This document shows positions 46,092-56,458 of a stretch of DNA of 64,000 nt, piece after piece (the first letter of the stretch is position 1; each line of letters begins with the position of its first letter). The notes beneath the pieces are model-generated. The model saw nothing but the letters and a program-made list of their open reading frames with translations. It had not been told where the DNA came from and searched no databases. Origin of the DNA: Candidatus Competibacter denitrificans Run_A_D11 (GTDB taxonomy: Bacteria; Pseudomonadota; Gammaproteobacteria; Competibacterales; Competibacteraceae); the NCBI RefSeq assembly GCF_001051235.1, contig NZ_CBTJ020000027.1, positions 62,001 to 126,000 on the forward strand. Direction: 5' to 3'. The position numbers and the translations under genes were made by a program.

Positions 46092-46985
46092 ATGCCCCTC
46101 AAAACCGTCAACGTCGGCCTGATCCAGCAAGCGTGCGGCGCCGACCGCAACACCAATCTGGCTGAAAGCATCAACGGCATTCGTGAGTTGGCCGAACACG
46201 GCGCGGAATTGATCGTGTTGCCGGAACTGCACGCGCATTCCTACTTCTGCCAACTCGAAGACCCGACGTCATTCAATTTGGCCGAACCGATTCCCGGCCC
46301 CACCACCGACGCGCTCGGTGCTATCGCTCGCGAGTTAGGCGTGGTGATCGTCGCCTCCGTGTTCGAGCGGCGTGCGGCGGGACTGTACCACAACACTGCC
46401 GTGGTGCTGGAACGCGACGGCCACATCGCCGGCACCTATCGCAAAATGCACATTCCCGACCACCCCGGCTATTACGAAAAATACCACTTCACCCCCGGCG
46501 ATCTTGGCTTTACCCCCATTGATACCTCGGTCGGCCGACTTGGCGTGCTGGCGTCTTGGGATCAGTGGTTCCCGGAAGCGGCACGCTTGATGGCGCTAGC
46601 TGGTGCGGATTTGTTGCTGTACCCCACCGCTATCGGCTGGAATCCCGACGATGAGGAGGAGGAGCGGCAGCGCCAGTGGGAAGCCTGGATCATCGCCCAA
46701 CGGGCACACGCCATCGCCAACGGTATCCCGGTAGTGGTTTGTAATCGCGTCGGCTCTGAAGACGATCCGTCCGGTCAAACCCCCGGTATCTCCTTCTGGG
46801 GTACCAGCTTCATCGTCGGCCCACAAGGCGAATGGCTGGGCACGGCTTCGGCCGAAGAACCCGCCACGCTGGTGGCCGAGGTGGATTTGAGCCGTTCTGA
46901 AGAGGTGCGGCAGGCGTGGCCGTATCTGCGCGACCGGCGCATCGACGCTTACGCGGGTCTGTTGAAACGCTATCTGGATCGCTGA
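46092..46985 (+). CDS. aguB: N-carbamoylputrescine amidase-like nitrilase, catalytic Cys replaced by Ser
   Basis: A 297-residue carbon-nitrogen hydrolase. AguB converts N-carbamoylputrescine to putrescine, CO2 and ammonia. Glu45 (LPELHAHSYF) and Lys118 (TYRKMHIPDHPG) of the Glu-Lys-Cys triad are present. The nucleophile position reads LASWDQWFPEAAR, with Ser155 (codon TCT, 46554-46556) where the family has Cys. Everything around is highly conserved, so the gene is otherwise intact. The Ser form may be inactive or altered, or the base may be a sequencing error. I start at the ATG at 46092, with AAGG upstream. The isocitrate-lyase-like gene follows after 11 bases. Confidence 0.85.
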   Translation: MPLKTVNVGLIQQACGADRNTNLAESINGIRELAEHGAELIVLPELHAHSYFCQLEDPTSFNLAEPIPGPTTDALGAIARELGVVIVASVFERRAAGLYHNTAVVLERDGHIAGTYRKMHIPDHPGYYEKYHFTPGDLGFTPIDTSVGRLGVLASWDQWFPEAARLMALAGADLLLYPTAIGWNPDDEEEERQRQWEAWIIAQRAHAIANGIPVVVCNRVGSEDDPSGQTPGISFWGTSFIVGPQGEWLGTASAEEPATLVAEVDLSRSEEVRQAWPYLRDRRIDAYAGLLKRYLDR

Positions 46986-46996
46986 GAGAACAGATC

Positions 46997-47863
46997 ATGT
47001 CAACACCCGCTGACCGCCTCCGCACCCTGCTCGCCCAGCCCGGCTTGCTGCTGATGCCCGGCTGCCATGATGCGCTATCGGCCAAACTGGTCGAACAAGC
47101 CGGTTTTCCCACCGCCTTTATGAGCGGCTTCGCCGTTGCCGCCGTTCGGCTCGGCTTGCCTGATACCGGCTTGATCTCTTATGGCGAGTTGGTCGATCAG
47201 GGCCGAAACATTTGCAATGCGGTCAACATCCCGCTATTCGGCGATGGCGATACTGGTTTCGGCAATGCGCTCAATGTCCGGCGCACAGTCGAAGGCTACG
47301 CCCGTGCCGGTTTTGGCTGTGTGATGATCGAAGATCAGGTGATGCCGAAACGCTGCGGTCACACGCGCGGTAAAGCGGTAGTCGGCCGTGAGGAAGCGCT
47401 GTTGCGGATACAGGCGGCGGTGGATGCGCGCAACGAGGGTACGGATATCCTGATCCTGGCCCGTACCGATGCCCGCGCCACCGACGGCTTAGACGAAGCG
47501 ATCATCCGCAGTCAGGAATTCGCAAAAATTGGCGCCGACATTACCTTCCTGGAAGCACCGCTGAGTGAAGCGGAAATGCGCCGTTATTGTGCGGAAGTGC
47601 CGGGCTACAAAATGGCCAATCTGGTTGAATTTGGCAAAACGCCGTTATTGCCGTCGGCGCAACTGGCCGCCATCGGCTACAAGATCGCCGTCTACCCGCT
47701 CACCTTGCTCAACGTCTCCATCAAGGCGATGCGGGCGGCGCTTGAACGCATCCAGCGCAAAGAAGCGGTCGAGGTGCTGGATTTCACGGCATTGCAAGCA
47801 GCGGTCGGCTTTCCTGAATACTACGCCGGCGAGGAACGCTACCGCCGCTCCGGCGACCATTGA
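46997..47863 (+). CDS. Isocitrate lyase/PEP mutase family enzyme
   Basis: A 288-residue TIM-barrel enzyme acting on 2-oxo acids or their precursors. The metal-binding FGDGDTGFGN (about 71-80), the IEDQVMPKRCGHT loop with the active-site Cys, and ILARTDARA are present. The substrate cannot be told: methylisocitrate, dimethylmalate or oxaloacetate are all possible in this family. The ATG at 46997 has GAGAG upstream. It is co-directional with the amidase. Confidence 0.85.
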   Translation: MSTPADRLRTLLAQPGLLLMPGCHDALSAKLVEQAGFPTAFMSGFAVAAVRLGLPDTGLISYGELVDQGRNICNAVNIPLFGDGDTGFGNALNVRRTVEGYARAGFGCVMIEDQVMPKRCGHTRGKAVVGREEALLRIQAAVDARNEGTDILILARTDARATDGLDEAIIRSQEFAKIGADITFLEAPLSEAEMRRYCAEVPGYKMANLVEFGKTPLLPSAQLAAIGYKIAVYPLTLLNVSIKAMRAALERIQRKEAVEVLDFTALQAAVGFPEYYAGEERYRRSGDH

Positions 47864-47866
47864 GTC

Positions 47867-47882
47867 GAGCGCAAACGCGCTC
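47867..47882. terminator. Short perfect hairpin between convergent genes
   Basis: GAGCGC and GCGCTC pair around AAAC, directly after the isocitrate-lyase-like stop and before the DUF190 stop on the other strand. It lacks a T-tract, so terminator function is uncertain. Confidence 0.35.
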
Positions 47883-47893
47883 AAGGACGAGCA

Positions 47894-48211
47894 TCACACC
47901 CCGGTCATACCGAACCGGGCCGGAATCAGCGCGTAGACCAGTTGGATATTTTCGGATGCAATTAGCTCGAACAGGCGCTGGGCTTCTGCATCGCTTACGA
48001 TAAATTCGACCTCGACGGACACCGATCCGGCCAGCTCGAAAAAATGATCTTCGTGCAACTGATGATGGCGGCCGAAACCACCGATAGCGCGAAACGCCGA
48101 ACCGCCGCGCAAGCCCAGGTGGTTGCCTTGTTCGAGCAACCACTCCCATAACAGTCGGCCATGATGCCGCCTGTTTCCGCGGACGTAAAACCTCAAAAAC
48201 GAACCTTCCAC
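47894..48211 (-). CDS. DUF190 family protein
   Basis: A 105-residue cytoplasmic alpha/beta protein with FLRFYVRGNRRHHGRLLWEW and GLRGGSAFRAIGGFG, the DUF190 signature. The start is GTG at 48211 with GGAGGG six bases upstream. DUF190 genes often sit beside crcB, as here, so a role in fluoride handling or its regulation is likely but unproven. Confidence 0.85.
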   Translation of the reverse strand: MEGSFLRFYVRGNRRHHGRLLWEWLLEQGNHLGLRGGSAFRAIGGFGRHHQLHEDHFFELAGSVSVEVEFIVSDAEAQRLFELIASENIQLVYALIPARFGMTGV

Positions 48212-48269
48212 CGCCGACCCTCCCCGGTCAAGCGCCTGGTGATGACACCGCTTGGCCCACTTGTAGCGC

Positions 48270-48659
48270 TCAAGACCGAATCAGCAACCCGCGAACTGTC
48301 AGAATTCCTAGCGCGGTCAGCGTCAGTGATCCCAGCAAATGGGCGCCCGCTGCGACCAGCGCCCAGCCGATTTGCCCGCGCGTCAACAGCGTGACCACTT
48401 CGGCCGAAAACGTGGAAAAAGTCGTCAGGCCACCCATAAAGCCGGTGATGATGAATAAGCGCAGTTCGGGCGGCAGGCTGGTGTTGACGGCAAAAAATGC
48501 TACGGCCACCCCAACCAAATAGCCGCCCAATAAATTAGCCGCCAGCGTCCCCAGCGGCACCGTCGGAAAAAGCGGATTGCACAAAATACCCAGCCACCAG
48601 CGAAGGCAAGCCCCTAAACCGGCACCGCCGAACACGGCAAAAAAGGAATAGACGCCCAT
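48270..48659 (-). CDS. crcB: Fluoride ion channel CrcB/Fluc
   Basis: A 129-residue, four-helix fluoride exporter. Motifs are [26 protein letters not shown] and [15 protein letters not shown], the last with the pore Phe and Thr/Ser residues. I start at the ATG at 48659 with GTGGAGG upstream. No fluoride riboswitch is recognisable in the 87-base gap upstream. Confidence 0.92.
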   Translation of the reverse strand: MGVYSFFAVFGGAGLGACLRWWLGILCNPLFPTVPLGTLAANLLGGYLVGVAVAFFAVNTSLPPELRLFIITGFMGGLTTFSTFSAEVVTLLTRGQIGWALVAAGAHLLGSLTLTALGILTVRGLLIRS

Positions 48660-48746
48660 CCTACCTCCACCACCCAGCGACTCGACTGCCACAGAATAGC
48701 CGCTAGCGGCGGAAATCACCTCCCGCTTGGCTGGGTCGCCAGGCTC

Positions 48747-49091
48747 TTAGCCCTGAAATTCCTCGTAGGCGCGTAAGGCTTCAGCGGCATACATCAACGA
48801 TGGCCCACCACCCATGTAGACCGCAACCGCCAGGGTTTCAGTGAGCTGCTCGTGGGTCACACCCAGGCGCACCAGCGCCTTCACATGAAAGCCGATGCAG
48901 CCATCGCAGCGGGCGGCCACCCCGATTGCCAAAGCGATCAATTCCTTTTGCAGCTCTGAAAGAACGCCAGGCGCCATCGCCGCCTTCGCCATCGCCCCGA
49001 ATCCGGCCATGGTTCCTTCCGCGTCCTTGCGAAACCCGGCCAGCGCCTGATTAATATCCTGGGTGATTTGCCTAAATGATTTGCTGGCCAT
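48747..49091 (-). CDS. Carboxymuconolactone decarboxylase/AhpD-like protein
   Basis: A 114-residue all-helical protein. CDGCIGFHVKALVRLG carries the CxxC-x3-H motif of AhpD-like thiol antioxidant enzymes. True decarboxylases lack the CxxC pair, so a redox role is more likely. It lies five bases after the DUF2892 gene in the same operon. Confidence 0.87.
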   Translation of the reverse strand: MASKSFRQITQDINQALAGFRKDAEGTMAGFGAMAKAAMAPGVLSELQKELIALAIGVAARCDGCIGFHVKALVRLGVTHEQLTETLAVAVYMGGGPSLMYAAEALRAYEEFQG

Positions 49092-49096
49092 AGCGT

Positions 49097-49309
49097 TTAT
49101 CGGGTTGAGCTACTATCGGTTGAACCCACATTGCAGGTGTTCATGCCGAACAAGGTGTAAGCCGGGCAGAATCGGAATATCCCGGTCGCCAGCGGCACGA
49201 GGCCGATCCAGCCCCACACGCCGATAGTTCCCGTCACCGCTAACAGAATCAAGGCCACTCCGACGACGATGCGAACGATCCGATCCGGTGTTCCTACATT
49301 GAATTTCAT
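49097..49309 (-). CDS. DUF2892 small membrane protein
   Basis: A 70-residue protein with MKFNVGTPDRIVRIVVGVAL and two membrane helices, then FCPAYTLFGMNTC, the DUF2892 pattern with conserved cysteines. Such proteins are often near rhodanese or sulfur-handling genes; no such gene is next to it here. I start at the ATG at 49309, with AGAGGT upstream. Confidence 0.85.
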   Translation of the reverse strand: MKFNVGTPDRIVRIVVGVALILLAVTGTIGVWGWIGLVPLATGIFRFCPAYTLFGMNTCNVGSTDSSSTR

Positions 49310-49363
49310 GACGATACCTCTTTGTGATGAATCAAACCAAATAATGACCATCCGTACCAAGGC

Positions 49364-50371
49364 TCACTCCGGCAGACAAATCTGCCGACGCCAGATCGCG
49401 AGCAAGGTTCGAGCCGCCAGGGCTGTGATCAGCAGGCTCAGGAAAACCAATAAACCATATCCTAATGACTTAAACACCGTGCCCGGCAGATACGTGCTCA
49501 TGATCAGTGTTGCCAGCGTGAACGCGGTCAGGGGAAAGGAGCAGGCCCAGGCTGAAATAAAAAAGGGCAAGCGCAGAAAGCGCAGCGCGTTACTGGCCAG
49601 CAGCATGGCCAGGAATAACGCCATGTAATACAGTATCCGGGCGAACGCATCGAGTCCGCCGGTCAGATTGGTATAAGCGATGAAACCAACGGACGGAGGG
49701 GCCAACAGAATGAATATAGTCGGGGTCAATCGCGCTGGCAGTGGTTCATGAAAAATCAATCGATACAGAATGATCGTCAGCAACACGATCCAAAACACCA
49801 TCCCGATACTGAAGAAAAACCAGGACAGTTCCGGCAACGCCAGCCGACCACCGACGACCGATATAATGATATTGCCGACCACCGGGACGAACCATGAGGG
49901 ATTCGCGTGCTGGATCGTGTAATGGGTGTGGTGGAGCCAACTGCTGAAAATCGCCAGGGTCAAACACAGATGAACCGCCGCACCCACCACCCACAGTCCA
50001 TAGGCGATACCGGGGGCCGCCTCCAGATAACAGAGCGCCAGCAGCAACAGGGAAATCGAAACCATCGGAAAAAAGCTGAGCCGGATCGGATGGCGCATTT
50101 CCTGCGTGACGGCCTGGGGATAGCGCACCATCTTCAGGACGTAAAGCACCAACAGCAATCCAAACAGCGCGCTTGCCAGGCCGCGCAGTCCTTCACCAAC
50201 GAGGATCGGCATTCCCAAAACGGTGTGAGCTTTGAGCCAGACTAAAGTCAAACCGGCCATACCCATCACTATGGCAAAAATAGAAACCGGCAAGTACTCA
50301 AGGCGCTGCTCAGCGAGCTTCTGCGGTGTTATAGCGTCAGGCGTGGCAGGCGCAGGGAGGGCGGGGTCCAT
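49364..50371 (-). CDS. SLAC1/TehA-family anion channel
   Basis: A 335-residue membrane protein with about ten hydrophobic helices; YLPVSIFAIVMGMAGLTLVW and NPSWFVPVVGNIIISVVGG are typical of the SLAC1/TDT group. Likely an anion or dicarboxylate/tellurite channel. I start at the ATG at 50371. It lies 54 bases upstream of the DUF2892 gene in the same direction, and downstream of an AT-rich stretch. Confidence 0.85.
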   Translation of the reverse strand: MDPALPAPATPDAITPQKLAEQRLEYLPVSIFAIVMGMAGLTLVWLKAHTVLGMPILVGEGLRGLASALFGLLLVLYVLKMVRYPQAVTQEMRHPIRLSFFPMVSISLLLLALCYLEAAPGIAYGLWVVGAAVHLCLTLAIFSSWLHHTHYTIQHANPSWFVPVVGNIIISVVGGRLALPELSWFFFSIGMVFWIVLLTIILYRLIFHEPLPARLTPTIFILLAPPSVGFIAYTNLTGGLDAFARILYYMALFLAMLLASNALRFLRLPFFISAWACSFPLTAFTLATLIMSTYLPGTVFKSLGYGLLVFLSLLITALAARTLLAIWRRQICLPE

Positions 50372-50450
50372 GGGCAAAATCTGTCCGATAATGTAGGGTT
50401 AGGCAAGTCGGCGCTATTGCACAGCCATGTCTTAAGCTTAAACCGGCCTT

Positions 50451-50540
50451 GTATTTAATATATTATAATTAACTAATATTCTATTCAATAATAAAATTAT
50501 ATTTTTAAATTTTAAAATAAAATCAATTAATTAGATTTCT
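50451..50540. other. Very AT-rich stretch between der and the SLAC1 gene
   Basis: About 80-90 bases are almost entirely A and T in a clearly GC-rich region, covering the last codons of der and the gap upstream. It contains overlapping TTAAT, AATTAA and TATAAT-like steps and no gene. It could hold the promoter of the SLAC1 operon, an H-NS-type silencing site, or a scar of foreign DNA. Confidence 0.55.
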
Positions 50541-51924
50541 TCTGCCGCCTTGCTGGTTGAGATTGACCCGCGCGTGTTCCGCCCGGTTTATAAGGATTAT
50601 CACCCCCACGGAACTCGACGCGGATCGGCGTACCCCACAGTTGCAGCCGTTTTCGATAGACACCAACCAAATAACGTCGATACGCTTCCGGGACATGATT
50701 GATCCGGTTGCCGTGAATAATGATCAGCGGCGGATTTTGGCCGCCCTGATGGGCGTAGCGCAGTTTGATGCTGTGGCCTTGCACCAGCGGTGGTTGATGG
50801 GCGGAAACGGCATCCTCCAGGATGCGGGTCAGTTCCGGCGTAGACAGCTTGCGGGTCGCAGCGGAATAGGCTGCCCGCACCGATGCCAACAACTCACCGA
50901 CCCCGGTGCCGTGCAATGCGGAAATAAAATGGATCTTGGCGAAATCGAGAAACCCCAACCGGCGGTCGAGATCGCTTTTGACCTGCGCACGGGTATCTGC
51001 ATCCAGGTGATCCCATTTATTAACCCCAATCACCAACGCCCGACCGCTATCCAACACCAAGCCCAATAAGCTGGCATCCTGCTCGCTGATCCCTTGCCGG
51101 GCATCCAGCACCAGCACGACCACATGAGCCTGTTCAATAGCTTGTAGTGCTTTAATGACACTAAATTTTTCCACGGTTTCGCTGATGCGCGAACGGCGGC
51201 GCACGCCGGCGGTGTCGATCAACACGTACCGTTGGCCGTCGCGCTCGAAGGGTACGGCGACGCTATCACGGGTCGTACCGGGCAGATCGGAAGCCAGCAT
51301 CCGCTCCTCGCCCAGCAGCCGGTTAACCAGCGTGGATTTGCCGACATTGGGCCGCCCTACCACCGCCAGTTTGATCGCATCCTCCGGCGGCTTCGCATTC
51401 TCTGTGCCGCTTGCGTCCTCCACTTCAGCCGTCGTCGGCAGTGCTGCAAAAACCTCCTCCATCAAGGTTTCGATACCCTGGTTATGCTCGGCAGCAATGA
51501 CATGCAAATGCTCCAAGCCAAGCGCATGAAAATCGGCGCTGATGACATCTGGATCACGATGTTCGGCTTTGTTGATGACCAACTGGACCGACTTACCGGT
51601 GCGGCGTAACTGATCGGCAATATCCTGATCAGCGACAGTCAATCCGGCACGGCCATCCACCAGCAACAAAATCAGATCTGCCTCTTCGATGGCACGCCAT
51701 GCCTGGCGAGCCACCAAGCCACTGATGCCCTCGTTCTCATCGGTTAACCCACCGGTATCAACCACCACATAAGCGCCGGGGCCACGTTGGCCGATCCCGT
51801 ACTGGCGGTCGCGAGTCAAACCGGGCAAATCAGCCACCAGCGCATCGCGGGTGCGAGTCAACGAATTGAATAAAGTGGATTTACCGACGTTGGGTCGGCC
51901 GACCAGAGCGATGACGGGAAGCAT
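50527..51924 (-). CDS. der: GTPase Der (EngA)
   Basis: A 465-residue double GTPase needed for 50S subunit maturation. The two G domains each open with GRPNVGKST (residues 9-17 and about 191-199) and carry DTGGL/DTAGV and NKAE/NKWD. A KH-like domain and a basic tail end the protein. The family is essential and universal in bacteria. Confidence 0.97.
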   Translation of the reverse strand: MLPVIALVGRPNVGKSTLFNSLTRTRDALVADLPGLTRDRQYGIGQRGPGAYVVVDTGGLTDENEGISGLVARQAWRAIEEADLILLLVDGRAGLTVADQDIADQLRRTGKSVQLVINKAEHRDPDVISADFHALGLEHLHVIAAEHNQGIETLMEEVFAALPTTAEVEDASGTENAKPPEDAIKLAVVGRPNVGKSTLVNRLLGEERMLASDLPGTTRDSVAVPFERDGQRYVLIDTAGVRRRSRISETVEKFSVIKALQAIEQAHVVVLVLDARQGISEQDASLLGLVLDSGRALVIGVNKWDHLDADTRAQVKSDLDRRLGFLDFAKIHFISALHGTGVGELLASVRAAYSAATRKLSTPELTRILEDAVSAHQPPLVQGHSIKLRYAHQGGQNPPLIIIHGNRINHVPEAYRRYLVGVYRKRLQLWGTPIRVEFRGGDNPYKPGGTRAGQSQPARRQKKSN

Positions 51925-52095
51925 GTCGGTATGGTGTAATTACAAGGTAAGGTGGCGAATTATGCCTGAAAGCCTGTCTCGGACAGCAAAAGTTTGAGAA
52001 TCAATGCTCTGTTTATCGAACATGTTATTCTGGTTGAGTGCCAAATCTATTTTTTCGCAGGCTGAATTCGATGAGCCGCATCGGGAATACGCTTC

Positions 52096-52722
52096 ATGTC
52101 CGCTGAACTCTGGTTCGCTTTTGTCGTAACCTCCGCCATTCTTCTGGTTATCCCTGGCCCGACGATTCTGACGGTCATCAGCTATTCAGTCGCCCACGGC
52201 CAGCGCGCCAATGTTCCGCTGGTGGCGGGCGTCGCTCTCGGCGATTGCACGGCACTGGTCTTATCCCTGCTGGGTTTGGGCGCCTTATTAGGCACTTCCG
52301 CGCTGTGGTTCACTGTCATTAAACTGGCCGGCGGTTTGTATTTGCTCTATCTCGGCATCAAGCTATTGACCGCAAAGGTTTCCGCGCCCGATACCACTCT
52401 ACCCATCGCTCCGACTTCTCGCTGGCGCTTGTTCCTGAACACGTATCTGGTGACGGCGCTGAACCCAAAGGGAATCGTTTTCTTTGTCGCGTTTCTCCCC
52501 CAATTCATTGATCATCGCGCCAACGTCACTCTGCAACTGTGGATTCTGGCGGGGACTTTTGTCTTGATGGCGATTATTAATTCGACCCTTTATGCGATCT
52601 TTGCCGCTGCGGCACGGGATGCGCTGGCATCAGCTCGCGCACAGCGCGGCTTTAATGTGGTCGGTGGTTCGCTACTGGGAGCGGCCGGAATCTGGGCCTT
52701 ATTGGCTCGACGAATGGCGTAA
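52096..52722 (+). CDS. LysE/RhtB-family exporter
   Basis: A 208-residue membrane protein with about six helices; VIPGPTILTVISYSVAHGQRA (first 20 shown as VIPGPTILTVISYSVAHGQR) is the family signature, and NPKGIVFFVAFLPQF is the second conserved loop. It exports amino acids, often threonine or homoserine, in family members. It has its own promoter region and lies 75 bases before trpF. Confidence 0.85.
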   Translation: MSAELWFAFVVTSAILLVIPGPTILTVISYSVAHGQRANVPLVAGVALGDCTALVLSLLGLGALLGTSALWFTVIKLAGGLYLLYLGIKLLTAKVSAPDTTLPIAPTSRWRLFLNTYLVTALNPKGIVFFVAFLPQFIDHRANVTLQLWILAGTFVLMAIINSTLYAIFAAAARDALASARAQRGFNVVGGSLLGAAGIWALLARRMA

Positions 52723-52797
52723 CACGGGCAAGCGGTTCCGACAAATTTCTGGTAGTCTTCGCCTTTTCGCCGCCAGCCCTCCTCGCGTACCCCTTCG

Positions 52798-53442
52798 ATG
52801 GCCTCACTATCCCGTACTCGCGTTAAAATTTGCGGCATTACTCGCCCCGAAGATGGCGTCATGGCCGCCGATTTGGGTGCAGACGCCATCGGGTTGGTCT
52901 TCCATCGGCCCAGTCCCCGGTCCATCGACCCAGATAGGGCGCTACAAATCATTGGTGCGCTACCGCCCTTTGTGACTGCTGTGGGCCTGTTCAGGAATGA
53001 AGACCCCGCAGCGGTTCGTGCCATTCTGGCGGCGGTGCCTCTGACGATGGTGCAATTCCACGGTGACGAAGACCCGGCGTATTGCGCTGCGTTTGGGGTG
53101 CCTTACCTCAAAGCCGTTCCGATGGGTGCGAATGCCGAGGTAGCGGATTACCAACGACGCTTCGCCACGGCGACCGCCCTCTTGCTCGACAGCCACGGCG
53201 GTAACAAAATGGGTGGCACCGGTCAAGGTTTTGACTGGAGAAAAATTCCAGCCGAGCGCCACAAGCCATTGATTTTGGCTGGTGGCCTCCATCCCGGCAA
53301 TATCACCGCCGCCATCCGTGACGTTCGGCCCTATGCCGTTGATGTCAGCAGCGGGGTCGAAGCCGCTAAAGGCATCAAGGATGCTGAACTCATGCGGGCA
53401 TTCCTGCGAGGTGTCTACGACTGTGAAAGCCATGACCAATAA
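52798..53442 (+). CDS. trpF: Phosphoribosylanthranilate isomerase
   Basis: A 214-residue TIM-barrel enzyme of tryptophan synthesis. Conserved parts are [13 protein letters not shown] (catalytic Cys12), [20 protein letters not shown] and GGTGQGFDW, with [11 protein letters not shown] and VDVSSGVE at the phosphate site. It overlaps trpB by 11 bases. trpC and trpD are not in the window. Confidence 0.97.
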   Translation: MASLSRTRVKICGITRPEDGVMAADLGADAIGLVFHRPSPRSIDPDRALQIIGALPPFVTAVGLFRNEDPAAVRAILAAVPLTMVQFHGDEDPAYCAAFGVPYLKAVPMGANAEVADYQRRFATATALLLDSHGGNKMGGTGQGFDWRKIPAERHKPLILAGGLHPGNITAAIRDVRPYAVDVSSGVEAAKGIKDAELMRAFLRGVYDCESHDQ

Positions 53443-54646
53443 AAAAGTGGATTACAGCCAATTCCCCGACGCCACCGGCCATTTCGGCCGTTACGGCGGT
53501 CGCTTCGTCGCTGAAACGCTGATGGAAGCGTTGCATGAGTTGAATGAAGCCTGGCAAGGCTATCGCAATGATCCCGAATTTCTGGGGGAGTTGGATAAAG
53601 ACCTTGCGCGTTACGTCGGCCGGCCTACCCCGATCTACCATGCCGAGCGCTGGAGCCGGCAACTCGGTGGCGCCCAAATCTATCTCAAGCGTGAAGATCT
53701 CAACCACACCGGTGCGCACAAGATCAACAACACGGTCGGCCAAGCCTTGCTGGCCGCTCGGATGGGCAAAACTCGGCTGATTGCCGAAACCGGCGCCGGT
53801 CAACATGGGGTCGCCTCCGCTACCGTCGCTGCCCGCCTTGGCATGGAATGCGTGGTCTACATGGGTACGGATGACATCAAGCGGCAAGCGTTGAACGTGT
53901 ATCGAATGCGTCTGCTGGGAGCGACGGTGCAACCGGTCAGCTCCGGCTCACGCACCCTCAAGGACGCGCTGAACGAAGCCTTGCGTGACTGGGTAACCAA
54001 CGTCGATGACACGTTTTATATGATCGGCACGGTGGCCGGCCCCCACCCTTACCCGCTGATGGTGCGGGAATTTCAGGCAGTGATCGGTCGTGAGACGCGC
54101 GAACAGATGCTGGCGGATCACGGCTGTCTGCCGGATGCGCTGGTCGCTTGCGTCGGCGGCGGCTCCAACGCCATCGGCCTGTTCCATCCGTTCCTGAACG
54201 ACAGCGAGGTCGCTATTTACGGAGTCGAAGCCGCCGGCTCCGGTATCGACACCGGTCGGCACGCCGCCACGCTGTGCGCCGGTCAACCGGGCGTTCTGCA
54301 CGGTAATCGTACCTATCTGCTCAATGATCCCAACGGCCAGATTGTGGAAACCCATTCGGTATCCGCCGGCCTGGATTATCCCGGCGTTGGGCCGGAACAC
54401 GCCTGGCTCAAGGATCTCGGCCGCGCCCAGTACGTCGCCGTCACCGATGACGAAGCCCTTCAGGGCTTCCACGCGCTGACCCGCAGCGAAGGCATTATTC
54501 CCGCTCTGGAAAGCAGCCACGCCTTGGCCTACGTGGCCAAGCTGGCCCCAACGCTGCGGCCCGATCAGCGCATCGTCGTCAATCTATCGGGACGTGGCGA
54601 CAAGGATATTTACACCGTCGCCACGCTGGAAGGCATCCAACTTTAA
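53432..54646 (+). CDS. trpB: Tryptophan synthase beta subunit
   Basis: A 404-residue PLP enzyme joining indole and serine. The PLP lysine is in [19 protein letters not shown] and the phosphate loop GGGSNA are present. The start at 53432 gives the standard N-terminus ([19 protein letters not shown]). It overlaps trpF and lies 13 bases before trpA. Confidence 0.98.
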   Translation: MTNKKVDYSQFPDATGHFGRYGGRFVAETLMEALHELNEAWQGYRNDPEFLGELDKDLARYVGRPTPIYHAERWSRQLGGAQIYLKREDLNHTGAHKINNTVGQALLAARMGKTRLIAETGAGQHGVASATVAARLGMECVVYMGTDDIKRQALNVYRMRLLGATVQPVSSGSRTLKDALNEALRDWVTNVDDTFYMIGTVAGPHPYPLMVREFQAVIGRETREQMLADHGCLPDALVACVGGGSNAIGLFHPFLNDSEVAIYGVEAAGSGIDTGRHAATLCAGQPGVLHGNRTYLLNDPNGQIVETHSVSAGLDYPGVGPEHAWLKDLGRAQYVAVTDDEALQGFHALTRSEGIIPALESSHALAYVAKLAPTLRPDQRIVVNLSGRGDKDIYTVATLEGIQL

Positions 54647-54659
54647 GGCATCTGACCCC

Positions 54660-55493
54660 ATGAATCGCATCACCCGCCGTTTCGAAGCCTTGCAGCGTAA
54701 CGGTCGCAAGGCCCTGATTCCCTATATCACCGCCGGTGATCCGCGCCCGGAACTAACCGTTCCGATCATGCACGCCCTGGTTGAAGCTGGAGCGGATATC
54801 ATCGAGCTGGGTGTACCGTTCTCCGATCCGATGGCCGACGGGCCGGTGATTCAAAAAGCTTGCGAGCGGGCGTTGGCGCACGGTATGTCGTTGCGCGGCG
54901 TGCTCGATCTGGCGCGGGAATTTCGCCGCACCGATGCAGACACCCCGCTCGTGTTGATGGGCTATCTCAATCCTATCGAATGCATGGGCCATGATTCCTT
55001 CGTCACCAGTGCCCGCGATGCCGGTGTCGATGGGGTACTGACGGTCGATTTGCCGCCGGAAGAGGCCGCAGAATTTGCCCAGGCGCTTGAGGCCAATGGC
55101 ATCGCCCCAATCTTCTTGCTGGCACCGACCACCTCCGACCAGCGCATCCAGCAGATTGCCAAGATGGCGCGTGGTTACCTCTACTATGTGTCTCTCAAGG
55201 GCGTAACCGGCTCGGCGACGCTCAATACCGGTGAAGTCGCTGCCAAACTGGCCGCTATCCGAACTCATACCCAGCTACCGCTGGGGGTCGGTTTCGGGAT
55301 CAAAGACCCACCGACAGCGGCGGCCATCGCGGCGGTGGCCGATGCCGTCGTGGTTGGCAGCGCGCTGGTCACGAAAATGGGCGAGCTGGCCGATGATCCC
55401 GAACGGATGCGCCGGGAAGTCGTCGAATTGGCCACCGCCATGCGCCAAGCGATGGATCGACATCAAGCGTCTGCTGCGGTTGTTACCGCTTGA
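54660..55493 (+). CDS. trpA: Tryptophan synthase alpha subunit
   Basis: A 277-residue TIM-barrel subunit that releases indole. The catalytic Glu is in [19 protein letters not shown] and the catalytic Asp in [14 protein letters not shown]. The phosphate-binding GVGFGIKDP is present. I start at the ATG at 54660, 13 bases after trpB. Confidence 0.97.
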   Translation: MNRITRRFEALQRNGRKALIPYITAGDPRPELTVPIMHALVEAGADIIELGVPFSDPMADGPVIQKACERALAHGMSLRGVLDLAREFRRTDADTPLVLMGYLNPIECMGHDSFVTSARDAGVDGVLTVDLPPEEAAEFAQALEANGIAPIFLLAPTTSDQRIQQIAKMARGYLYYVSLKGVTGSATLNTGEVAAKLAAIRTHTQLPLGVGFGIKDPPTAAAIAAVADAVVVGSALVTKMGELADDPERMRREVVELATAMRQAMDRHQASAAVVTA

Positions 55494-55572
55494 ACGCCAA
55501 TCTCCACGGTGTCCACTCACCCATACACCCATTGGACTGGTATCAAACGCGCTCGCAGCGCTGGACATCATC

Positions 55573-56442
55573 ATGAGCTGGTACGAAAAGCTGGTTCCCT
55601 CGCGGATTCGCACTGACGGCCGCAACAAACACCAGGTTCCCGAAGGTCTGTGGAACAAGTGTGCGGAATGCGGGGCGGTGCTCTACGGCGCCGAGCTTGA
55701 GCGCAATCTCCAGGTATGTCCCAAATGTGGCCATCATATGTATCTGGCAGCGCGCAAGCGCCTGCTGAGCTTTCTTGACGAAGACAGCCCCACTGAAATC
55801 GGCGATGACATTGAGCCTATTGATTTCCTGAAATTCAAAGACGGCAAAAAATATAAAGATCGGCTGATCCAAGGGCAAAAGACCAGCAATGAGAAGGACG
55901 CACTGGTCGCGATGCGCGGCCGGCTCAAAGGAATTCCGGTCGTCGCGGCTGCGTTCGAGTTCGAATTCATGGCCGGTTCGATGGGTTCAGTCGTCGGAGA
56001 GCGTTTCGTCCGGGCCGCTCAAACCGCCCTCAACAGTCACATCCCCTTCATTTGTTTTACCGCCAGCGGTGGGGCGCGGATGCAAGAAGCGTTGGTCTCG
56101 CTGATGCAAATGGCCAAGACCAGTGCGGTGCTGACCCGCTTGGCCGAACGCGGCGTCCCGTATTTGGCGGTCCTGACCAATCCCACCACGGGCGGGGTCT
56201 CCGCCAGCCTAGCGATGCTGGGTGACATCAACATTGCCGAACCCAAAGCACTGATCGGCTTCGCCGGCCCGCGAGTGATCGAGCAGACCGTGCGGGAAAA
56301 ACTGCCGGAAGGCTTCCAACGCAGCGAGTTTCTGCTCGAACATGGCGCTATCGACATGATCGTGGACCGACGGGAACTGCGCGACCGCATCGCTGCTCTG
56401 CTGGCTATGTTGACCGGCCGCGACGCACTGACGGTGGCTTGA
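55573..56442 (+). CDS. accD: Acetyl-CoA carboxylase carboxyltransferase beta subunit
   Basis: A 289-residue subunit of the first step of fatty acid synthesis. The zinc ribbon C-x2-C-x18-C-x2-C (CAECG...CPKCG) opens the protein, then the carboxyltransferase fold with [18 protein letters not shown] and [14 protein letters not shown]. The start at 55573 gives MSWYEKLVP, the standard beginning. It lies 79 bases after trpA. Confidence 0.97.
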   Translation: MSWYEKLVPSRIRTDGRNKHQVPEGLWNKCAECGAVLYGAELERNLQVCPKCGHHMYLAARKRLLSFLDEDSPTEIGDDIEPIDFLKFKDGKKYKDRLIQGQKTSNEKDALVAMRGRLKGIPVVAAAFEFEFMAGSMGSVVGERFVRAAQTALNSHIPFICFTASGGARMQEALVSLMQMAKTSAVLTRLAERGVPYLAVLTNPTTGGVSASLAMLGDINIAEPKALIGFAGPRVIEQTVREKLPEGFQRSEFLLEHGAIDMIVDRRELRDRIAALLAMLTGRDALTVA

Positions 56443-56458
56443 CGGCAAGCGACTTCGC

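Noticed and set aside
48660..48746. Possible fluoride riboswitch upstream of crcB
   Set aside because: The sequence has GGGAGGTGATTTCCGCC, faintly like the motif, but the conserved downstream parts and pseudoknot partner are missing.
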